A DNA stretch of 13,597 nucleotides from DATIXD01 sp035518875. GTDB taxonomy: Bacteria > Pseudomonadota > Gammaproteobacteria > Methylococcales > Methylococcaceae. A program made the translations under genes and the position numbers. The DNA lies in NCBI GenBank assembly GCA_035518875.1, contig DATIXD010000177.1, positions 1 to 13,597 of the forward strand. The letters run 5' to 3'. The notes under the pieces are model-generated. The model did not search any database, was not told the origin of the DNA, and was given only the letters and a program-made list of their open reading frames with translations. Shown here one piece after another: positions 7,588-13,597 of the stretch (the first letter of the stretch is position 1; each line of letters opens with the position of its first letter).

Positions 7588-8574
7588 CTATATGCTCATA
7601 ACTTCGATATGCATGTCGTTCATCGCGGCCCCCGCCAGATACACCTGTCTTTGCAAGGCGTGCACTTCGTTTCTGGCGCCGCAGAGGAATACGGTCCAAC
7701 CGGAAAGATCATTCGGCAGCAGCTGCGCAGCAAGAGAATGCACAGTGCCGCGCGCGATGCCATCGGGCGCGGCACCGTGTTCCACGCAGGGGATATAATG
7801 AAAGTTCGGAAACTGTTCGCCGATTTCTCGCAATTCGTCGACGAAATACAGATGGTCGTCGCGGCTCGCACCGTGGAATAGATACACAGGACCCGAGTGG
7901 TCATTCTCGAACGCGTCCTGCATCACGCCGATCAAGGCTCCCAACCCGCCGTTCCAGCCCGCCATCAGCAAGGGTCTGTTCGGATGCCCCATCCCATAGA
8001 AGAGTTCTCCCGTCGCGCCACAGGCGGTGAGCACATCGCCCACCCTGAGGCTGTCGTGAATCCATTCGGAGAAAAAGGCGCCCCGGATGCGCTCGACATG
8101 GAGTTCGATTCTACCGCTCAATCGCGCGCTGCTTGGGGAGGCAACGGGGAAACCTTTGCCGATGTTCTCCCCATTGAACAGCGTCATGGATTGGCCGCCC
8201 CGGTAGTGCAATGGGGGATCGCAACGCAGGACCAGTTCCAGGACATGAGGATTCAGGGGGTTCAGCTCAGCGACCTCGGCCGTCGCCTGGACGGTGATTG
8301 CTTCCTCCGCCAGAGCAATCTCCATGTCCCGTTCGGGGAAGCAGCCGCAGGCCAGGAATAGGTGTTGCAGCTTGAAGGCATCCTTGAGATTGGTTTGCGC
8401 GTGGGTGGGCGGCGGGCCACCCAGAGAGCGCATCATGCAACTCAGGCATACCTGACGCTGGCAGACATGGGGTACTTCGACTTTTTGACGCAGCAGGGCT
8501 TCCAACACCGTCTCTTCCGGCCGGCAGTCGTAGATTTTCCCGCCCAGGAGGAGTTTTCTATTCTCCATGGTCAT
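7588..8574 (-). CDS. 2Fe-2S ferredoxin - FAD/NAD-type reductase with degenerate cofactor motifs
   Basis: A 328-residue protein. The N-terminal ferredoxin domain has C38, C43, C46 and C76 (CX4CX2CX29C), although the surrounding loop CQRQVCLSC differs from the usual CRxGxCGxC. The rest follows the ferredoxin-reductase fold (about 95-328), as in CDP-6-deoxyglucoseen reductase and phenol/benzoate reductases. Key motifs are altered: where RxYS should bind FAD there is KGFPVAS (140-146); the nucleotide loop reads GGLGALIG (209-216) without the usual Pro; CGP is CGA (298-300). The fold is recognisable but FAD and NAD(P)H binding may be weak or lost. It sits between the globin fusion gene (52-base gap) and the FHA reductase gene (13-base gap), so it may act as an electron relay or complex subunit. 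ATG 8574 is chosen; Met3 is a close alternative. No strong ribosome site is seen. Confidence 0.85.
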   Translation of the reverse strand: MTMENRKLLLGGKIYDCRPEETVLEALLRQKVEVPHVCQRQVCLSCMMRSLGGPPPTHAQTNLKDAFKLQHLFLACGCFPERDMEIALAEEAITVQATAEVAELNPLNPHVLELVLRCDPPLHYRGGQSMTLFNGENIGKGFPVASPSSARLSGRIELHVERIRGAFFSEWIHDSLRVGDVLTACGATGELFYGMGHPNRPLLMAGWNGGLGALIGVMQDAFENDHSGPVYLFHGASRDDHLYFVDELREIGEQFPNFHYIPCVEHGAAPDGIARGTVHSLAAQLLPNDLSGWTVFLCGARNEVHALQRQVYLAGAAMNDMHIEVMSI

Positions 8575-8626
8575 GTCCGTTCAATGGCTATGCCGGCATC
8601 GGGTACCTTCTCATGCACTTGCCTCC

Positions 8627-9901
8627 CTACCGGTTCAAGATGTCGTCGCGGGTGCTCTCGATGACGGCCATCATTTCGTCGATTTCCTTGCTCGATACCT
8701 GTATCTCCTCCAAAGTTTCCCTGAAAATGGCCGCCACGCGGTCGAAGTGTTCGTCGGTCAATCCCATCTGCTCCACCAGCCGCCCATGAGTCTTGCGCAG
8801 GTCCAGCCCCGAGTATTGATAAGGACCCCCGAAGGCCATGGCGAGAAACGATTTCTGCTTGAGCCGCTGGCCTTCCATGTCCACGTCCTCGAAAAACCGG
8901 CTGACCAGATCGTCCTGGAGCACCTTGCGGTAGAACACATCCACGGCGATTTCCATGGCCTTGTCGCCACCGACCCGGTTGTACAGCGGAATGTCCTGCA
9001 ACTGGAAATAGTCGCCTTTTTTCGCGGCCACGCTGTCCGTGCCCCAATCGATTTTCCGGTCGAGTTTTTTCAGCAAAGGAATATGCTTGGAGCATTGAAT
9101 ATAGGCTTCTTCCACTTCCACCATCACCCAACGCTCCGGGCGCCTTTTGCCTTCCCGGTTAATTTCCTCGATGACGCTTTCGGGTAGTTTTTCGGAATAG
9201 GCCAGCAACTCGTCGTGTTCCACGACCCGTGCTTTGCCGTTGACGTGCAACCCCACCGTGTCCCTGTAGAAATCGATAATCAGCATGGCGATATGGGGAT
9301 TTTCCGAAATGTTGCCGGAATTGGCATACACACCATTGCCGCGGTATTCGGGATACATCAGATACTTATCGCTCAGTACCCGGATGAAGCCGGGTTCGCC
9401 GAATTTCGAGGTGCAATCGCATTCGCCATGGCGGTCGGCCGTCGCCACGAACAGGAACTCCTGCCGGGCGATGTAATCGCGCATAACCGGCGCCAGATAA
9501 TCCAAAACCTGCCGGTCATAAAAGGCAAGCGCCCGGTCTTTGCTGCCATATTTTTCCTGCAGCCGGTGTTCGCCATCCGATCCAGGCAGGAGGTTGGGCT
9601 TGGTCGGTTTGGCTGAGTTCTGGGTTGTATCTGGTCGGCGTTCGTCGCTGGTGGGTGCCGGGTCAGGCGTGCCGGAAGCGATGTCTGCACTATTACCGGA
9701 GCTTTTGAGTGGTGCCTGAACGGTTTCATTTTTTTCCTTCATAAAACCGAAGGTCTTTCGCTTTGGAGTCGGTTCGCTCGCTGACGAGGCGGAAGCCTGT
9801 GCTTCGCTTGTAGTGTCTGTCGCGGCATCCGGTTCCTTTGTGTTCGAGTCTAATGACGGTTGTTCGTGGGGTAGAGACGAATCCTGATTTTCTGTCTTCA
9901 T
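8627..9901 (-). CDS. PNPOx-like flavin-binding domain fused to group I truncated haemoglobin
   Basis: The 424-residue product from ATG 9901 has three parts. Residues 1-110 are low-complexity (Ser, Thr, Pro, Asp, Glu, Lys) and probably disordered. Residues about 125-245 match the pyridoxamine-5'-phosphate oxidase-related split barrel: EFLFVATADRHGECDCTSK, GFIRVLSDKYLMYPEY, NGVYANSGNISENPHIAMLI, LHVNGKARVVE; such domains usually bind FMN or a related cofactor. Residues about 304-424 are a group I truncated haemoglobin: LYNRVGG, VDVFYRKV with Tyr324 at the B10 position, RFFEDVDM, FGGP (357-360), Y363-G365, and H372 as proximal haem ligand. An upstream in-frame ATG at 10054 would add 51 residues with no domain; the 9901 start is preferred because the added part looks non-coding. 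Together with the two reductases this looks like a split flavohaemoprotein. NO dioxygenation, O2 or redox sensing are candidates; none is proven by sequence. Confidence 0.9.
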   Translation of the reverse strand: MKTENQDSSLPHEQPSLDSNTKEPDAATDTTSEAQASASSASEPTPKRKTFGFMKEKNETVQAPLKSSGNSADIASGTPDPAPTSDERRPDTTQNSAKPTKPNLLPGSDGEHRLQEKYGSKDRALAFYDRQVLDYLAPVMRDYIARQEFLFVATADRHGECDCTSKFGEPGFIRVLSDKYLMYPEYRGNGVYANSGNISENPHIAMLIIDFYRDTVGLHVNGKARVVEHDELLAYSEKLPESVIEEINREGKRRPERWVMVEVEEAYIQCSKHIPLLKKLDRKIDWGTDSVAAKKGDYFQLQDIPLYNRVGGDKAMEIAVDVFYRKVLQDDLVSRFFEDVDMEGQRLKQKSFLAMAFGGPYQYSGLDLRKTHGRLVEQMGLTDEHFDRVAAIFRETLEEIQVSSKEIDEMMAVIESTRDDILNR

Positions 9902-9933
9902 AGCGGTTCCCAGTTTTGAAAGAGTTTTTTCAC
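9898..9933 (-). CDS. Possible 11-codon leader peptide overlapping the flavin-globin start
   Basis: A very good ribosome site GGGGAGG (9945-9939) stands five bases before GTG 9933-9931. The frame encodes VKKLFQNWEPL (Val read as Met) and its TGA (9900-9898) overlaps the ATG of the flavin-globin gene in ATGA. The main ATG itself has only a weak GGGA upstream. This arrangement suggests translational coupling, but so short a frame may also be chance. Confidence 0.35.
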   Translation of the reverse strand: MKKLFQNWEPL

Positions 9934-10195
9934 AAGCGCCTCCCCTTATGAATTCGATAGTGTCGAACGCGCGCCCACAGGACGGCAACCCAATCGGAGA
10001 TCGGAAACCACGGGCCTGTCGTTGTCGTTTGGGAACCCCCGATTCAGAAATCAAATCATCGGAATACGGCTATTCACCGCCCGTTGAATCTGCTCACGGA
10101 TGATCTTCGCCAGTGGCTAAGATGTTAGAATTACACGCTCGAAACCGAGACGCAAGACGACTAAGCCGATTTGCCAAATCCTACAGGGCAAAGCT
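9934..10195. promoter_or_regulatory. Divergent intergenic region between redox operon and cyclase
   Basis: It must contain the 5' signals of both transcription units. I see no convincing -35/-10 pair. TAGAAT at 10126-10131 could be a -10 for the cyclase but lacks a matching -35. A small palindrome TTCGA-TAGTG-TCGAA lies at 9953-9967, close to the operon leader, and could be an operator. No sigma54-type GG/GC pair was found. Confidence 0.35.
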
Positions 10196-11539
10196 ATGGA
10201 TGTTCCGTCTGTTAACTACGCCAAGAGCGGTGAATTTCATATTGCCTACCAGGTGCTCGGCGACGGACCGATCGATCTCGTATTGGTACCCGGCTGGATC
10301 AGCCATCTTGAAGTGGCCTGGGAGCAGCCGCGGTTGGCTCACTCGTTTCGTCGGCTTGCATCGTTCAGTCGGCTCATCTTGATCGACAAGCGCGGGACCG
10401 GTCTGTCGGACCGGGTTTCACCGAAGAGCCTACCGACACTGGAAGATCGCATGGAAGACCTTCATGCGGTCCTCGACGCGGTTGGGGCTAGCCGCACGGT
10501 TCTGTACGGGATTTCCGAGGGCGGGCCCTTGTGCATGCTGTTTGCCGCGACCTATCCGGAACGGACCGCAGCTTTAGTGGTGTACGGCTCATGGGCGCGC
10601 GCCTTTAAGGCACCGGATTACGAATGGGGTTTTGATCCACTTGAATTCGAAAGATTTTTGACTACCCTCGAACCCCGCTGGGGTGAGGGAGCGGCCGTGA
10701 ACGTCGTTGCGCCGAGTTTGGCGCATGATGCGCAATTTTGCGCCTGGTGGGGTCGCTACGAACGAATGGCCGCGAGCCCCGGTGCCGCCGTAGGTCTACT
10801 TCGGATGGCCTTTGAGGGCGACGTTCGTCATGTGTTGCCGGCGATCTCTGTTCCCACTCTGGTTCTTCATCGCTCTCATGATGCGCTTGTCGATGTCCGA
10901 CATGGCCGGTACATTGCCGAGCACATCCCTGGCGCGCGATACGTCGAACTGGAAGGCGGGGATCACTTTCCCCTTGGCGGTGACTTGAACGCGGTAGATC
11001 AGCAAATTGAAAATTTTCTGTCCGATCTCATTGGAGTGCGGCGGGGCCCCCGCACGGACCGGGTGCTGGCGACGGTGCTTTTCACCGATATCGTTGGGTC
11101 CACCGAGCGCGCAGCTGCTTTGGGAGACGAAAAGTGGAAAAAACTGATCGCCATCCACGATAGTCATGTTCGCATGGAGCTCGCTCGTCATCGTGGCAAG
11201 GAAATCAAGACGATTGGAGATGGTTTTTTGGCGACGCTTGACGGTCCGGGACGAGCTGTCCTTTGCGCTGACGCGATCCGCAAATCCGTGCGTTCGCTCG
11301 GATTGGAAATCCGCAGCGGGCTGCATACCGGGGAGATTGAGATGATGGAAAATGACATCGCGGGAATGGCGGTCAACATCGGTGCCCGAGTTGCAGCATT
11401 GGCCGGGCCTGGCGAAATCCTGGTGTCCAGTACGGTGAAGGATCTCGTGGTCGGTTCGGGAATTGAATTTACAGACCGCGGTCTTCACGTGTTAAAGGGT
11501 GTACCCGGTGAATGGCATCTTTTTGCTGCCGTGTTATGA
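10196..11539 (+). CDS. Alpha/beta-hydrolase - class III adenylate cyclase fusion
   Basis: A 447-residue protein with an N-terminal alpha/beta-hydrolase (about 1-280) and a C-terminal class III nucleotide cyclase domain (about 288-447), the layout known from mycobacterial Rv1900c. Hydrolase: nucleophile elbow GISEG with Ser107, acid Asp229 in HRSHDALV, His257 in GGDHFPL, so the triad is complete. Cyclase: metal Asp298 in LFTDIVGST, Asp342 in IGDG, purine-selecting Lys338 in EIKTIGDG and Asp387 in ENDIAG, transition-state Asn394 and Arg398 in VNIGAR; this set points to ATP as substrate and to activity as a homodimer. No membrane segment or signal peptide, so cytoplasmic. The ATG at 10196 has a modest AGGG upstream. 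It is divergent from the redox operon over roughly 260-295 bases, which may hold promoters for both. The hydrolase substrate is unknown; it may act as a ligand-sensing domain. Confidence 0.92.
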   Translation: MDVPSVNYAKSGEFHIAYQVLGDGPIDLVLVPGWISHLEVAWEQPRLAHSFRRLASFSRLILIDKRGTGLSDRVSPKSLPTLEDRMEDLHAVLDAVGASRTVLYGISEGGPLCMLFAATYPERTAALVVYGSWARAFKAPDYEWGFDPLEFERFLTTLEPRWGEGAAVNVVAPSLAHDAQFCAWWGRYERMAASPGAAVGLLRMAFEGDVRHVLPAISVPTLVLHRSHDALVDVRHGRYIAEHIPGARYVELEGGDHFPLGGDLNAVDQQIENFLSDLIGVRRGPRTDRVLATVLFTDIVGSTERAAALGDEKWKKLIAIHDSHVRMELARHRGKEIKTIGDGFLATLDGPGRAVLCADAIRKSVRSLGLEIRSGLHTGEIEMMENDIAGMAVNIGARVAALAGPGEILVSSTVKDLVVGSGIEFTDRGLHVLKGVPGEWHLFAAVL

Positions 11540-11642
11540 GGCGCTGCGAACCGCGCGGGCGAAGGTCTTACCGCTGTCGGCGCATCGTTTTTTGGAATGA
11601 GGTGTTGGACTCTTATCACTCTCCATCAGGAAAAACGAACGT

Positions 11643-13597
11643 ATGACAAGCCACCTTGAGCACACTGAGGTCCGGCGCGTGATGGTCGGGACCGATCGGT
11701 CCGAAACCGCCGAGCAGGCGGTCCGATGGGCTGTCTCGTTCGCGGAACGGTACGGCGCAGAGCTCTTCGTTGTGCAGGTGATCGTACCGCACAACCCCGC
11801 ATCTACCGAGTTCGGGGCGGCGGAACGCACGCGTGCAGCCGCGGCCGGCGAGGAGCTCGCGGTTCACGTCCGGCAGCTTGCCGGGGAACGCGGTCATGCC
11901 TCCGTCGTCGTCGATGACGACCCGGCGATGGCGATCGTGCGCGCCGCCGAGCAAGAGGCCGTCGATGTCCTGGTGGTCGGCAACTCCGGAATGGCGGGGC
12001 GGAAGGAGTTCCTGCTCGGCAACGTCCCCAACCGTATCAGTCACAACGCCCGCTGCAGCGTTATCATCGTGAACACGTTGGCGTCCGGCGAGGGCGCGCC
12101 GGGCCAGGCGCGGGCCGCCATCCGCGGCGCTGAGTCGCAGCCCATCGAGCCTCGGCTTGCGTCCCGGGGTGCGAAAATCGCAGCGGTGATGGCCAAGCAT
12201 GGCCTGAAAGAGCTGTTCGGCCGGCCCGACGAGCAGGGTGCGACCGGCCGGCGCCGGCAGGCCAAGCGGCTGCGCGCCGCCCTTGAGGAACTAGGCCCCA
12301 CGTTCTGCAAACTCGGGCAAATCCTGTCAACGCGCCCCGACCTCCTGCCGGCCGAGTACGTCGAGGAACTCGCGATGCTGCAGGACAGCGTGCCGCCGAT
12401 GCCCGAACGGGACGTGGTCCGGGTCTCGGAGCAGGAACTGGGGGTGCCTTGGGAGGATGTTTTCGAGTCGATCGATCCGAGTCCCTTGGCCGCCGGCACG
12501 ATCGGTCAGGTCCACCGGGCGATGCTTGCCAACGGCGACCGTGTGGTCATCAAGGTGCAGAGGCCGACGGCCCGCGAGGAGATCGAGCAGGATCTCGCCT
12601 TGCTCGAGGTCTTCGCCGAGAAAGTCCGCGACCGGGCCGCACTGCAAAAGGTCATCGACATGGAAGCCGTGTTCAAACAGCTCTCCATGTCCTTGCACCG
12701 CGAACTCGACTTCCGCGAAGAAGCCTCGAACATCGAGCGCATGCGTGACGTCCTCCAAGGCTACGATCGCCTCGACGTTCCCGGCGTGCACCGAGACTTG
12801 TCAACCTCGCGGCTCCTGGTGATGGAGGAGATTCAGGGCATACCCATCATGAAAGCTCCGGAGGGTCCGGCACGAACCCAGGCAGCCCGCCAGCTCCTGG
12901 AAAGCTATTACAAACAGATCATGATGGACGGATTCTTCCACGCCGACCCGCATCCCGGTAATCTGATGTGGTGGAAGGACCGGGTCTACTTCCTCGACTT
13001 TGGGATGGTCGGGAATTTGGAAACCGAGATGCGCGAGCATTTGATGCTCCTGCTGCTGTCTTTCTGGCACGAAGACGCCGAGTTCCTAACCGACGTCACC
13101 CTCATGTTGTCCCGCGCCGCCGACCGATCCGATCTGGACGTGAACCAGTATCAGGCCGAGATCGGCGAGCTCATGGCCAAATATCGGACTTCGGGACTCG
13201 CCGAAATGCAGGTTGGGCCTATATTGCAGGAAATGAGTGAGATTGCGCTTCGGCATGGCGTCCCGCTGCCGGTGTCATTCGCACTCATCGGCAAAGCGCT
13301 CGCGCAGGTGCAACTCGCTACGGTGCAGCTCGACCCAACGATTGACCCTTTCGAAGTTGCCGGGCAGTTCCTGACGCGATCGTTGCTGAAAGGCATGAGG
13401 TCCAAGCTCAACCCGAAGACGCTCCTTTACCAATCGCAGAAGCTGAAAGTTCGAGTCGTGCGGGCGATCGAAACGTTCGAGCGATTAATCGGTGCCCGTC
13501 CCGGACAGAAACTCGAGGTGAACTTTCGGGCGAACTCCCTTGAGGATACGGTTCGTAGGGTGGGACGGCGGCTCGCACTCGGGCTGATTGCCGCAGC
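11643..13597 (+). CDS. Universal stress protein domain fused to UbiB/ABC1 atypical kinase (runs off right edge)
   Basis: One uninterrupted frame of 651 codons from ATG 11643 to the window end. Residues about 10-145 are a universal stress protein (UspA) domain: VMVGTDRSETAEQAV, VDVLVVGNSG and the ATP loop GX2GX9G (G113, G116, G126) followed by Asn instead of Ser/Thr. A linker of about 60 residues leads to a UbiB/ABC1 kinase-like domain: KxGQ motif CKLGQ (222-226), nucleotide loop LAAGTIGQVHRA (282-293), Lys304 in VVIK, ELDFREEASN with E354 and D356, catalytic HADPHPGN (433-440), DFG at 452-454. The C-terminus is approaching the usual hydrophobic anchor (LALGLIAA) when the window ends. UbiB proteins support ubiquinone biosynthesis or lipid handling at the membrane. 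A plausible ribosome site AGGA lies upstream. It is 103 bases after the cyclase, same strand, with no clear terminator between. Confidence 0.9.
   Translation, partial: MTSHLEHTEVRRVMVGTDRSETAEQAVRWAVSFAERYGAELFVVQVIVPHNPASTEFGAAERTRAAAAGEELAVHVRQLAGERGHASVVVDDDPAMAIVRAAEQEAVDVLVVGNSGMAGRKEFLLGNVPNRISHNARCSVIIVNTLASGEGAPGQARAAIRGAESQPIEPRLASRGAKIAAVMAKHGLKELFGRPDEQGATGRRRQAKRLRAALEELGPTFCKLGQILSTRPDLLPAEYVEELAMLQDSVPPMPERDVVRVSEQELGVPWEDVFESIDPSPLAAGTIGQVHRAMLANGDRVVIKVQRPTAREEIEQDLALLEVFAEKVRDRAALQKVIDMEAVFKQLSMSLHRELDFREEASNIERMRDVLQGYDRLDVPGVHRDLSTSRLLVMEEIQGIPIMKAPEGPARTQAARQLLESYYKQIMMDGFFHADPHPGNLMWWKDRVYFLDFGMVGNLETEMREHLMLLLLSFWHEDAEFLTDVTLMLSRAADRSDLDVNQYQAEIGELMAKYRTSGLAEMQVGPILQEMSEIALRHGVPLPVSFALIGKALAQVQLATVQLDPTIDPFEVAGQFLTRSLLKGMRSKLNPKTLLYQSQKLKVRVVRAIETFERLIGARPGQKLEVNFRANSLEDTVRRVGRRLALGLIAA

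Noticed and set aside
9902..10054. Upstream ATG at 10054 as start of the flavin-globin protein
   Set aside because: The extra 51 residues have no domain, are rich in Arg and Gly without pattern, and run through a likely regulatory region.
11540..11600. Possible terminator after the cyclase gene, with a T6 run at 11588-11593
   Set aside because: No stable stem precedes the T run.
1..13597. CRISPR arrays, tRNA or rRNA genes
   Set aside because: No regularly spaced repeats and no tRNA- or rRNA-like sequence were seen.

Overview
The window is mostly high-GC DNA with proteobacterial gene families (UbiB kinase, group I truncated haemoglobin, DUF1499, NodT/OprM-type lipoprotein). A gamma- or betaproteobacterium fits, perhaps a methanotroph or chemolithotroph. 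I cannot place it more precisely without searches.

Left part (1-5700) is an accessory, decaying mosaic. It opens with the C-terminal end of an IS91-family (HUH, rolling-circle) transposase and its right end (1-190). Next come a DNA-3-methyladenine glycosylase of the AAG/Mpg family (551-1177), preceded by a good sigma70-like promoter, and a convergent DUF1499 membrane protein gene (1193-1960) split by an in-frame TAA. A second IS91 transposase remnant (about 1972-2986) follows; it lacks its 5' part, carries a one-base frameshift and a short duplication/insertion with three consecutive small hairpins, and ends in almost the same 40-base right end as the first copy. A visibly AT-rich gene for an outer-membrane efflux lipoprotein (3223-4656, minus) stands alone without its pump. 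Then come about 540 bases with no recognisable gene and a truncated, frameshifted REP-associated (RAYT-type) transposase remnant (5214-5529).

Central part (5898-9933, minus strand) is a compact redox operon. In transcription order it has a possible 11-codon leader peptide, a fusion of a PNPOx-like flavin-binding domain to a group I truncated haemoglobin, a 2Fe-2S ferredoxin-flavin reductase whose FAD and NAD motifs are degenerate, and an FHA-flavin reductase-2Fe-2S protein whose electron-transfer motifs are intact. Read together they form a plausible electron chain NAD(P)H -> FAD -> 2Fe-2S -> flavin/haem, with an FHA module as docking or regulatory part. NO or O2 chemistry is a reasonable guess for the globin end but is inference. 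This is the best candidate for an under-described system in the window.

Right part (10196-13597, plus strand) is divergent from the operon: an alpha/beta-hydrolase fused to a class III adenylate cyclase domain with a complete catalytic set, then a gene running off the window whose product fuses a universal stress protein domain to a UbiB/ABC1 atypical kinase. The kinase has Gly where the alanine-rich nucleotide loop normally has its last Ala.
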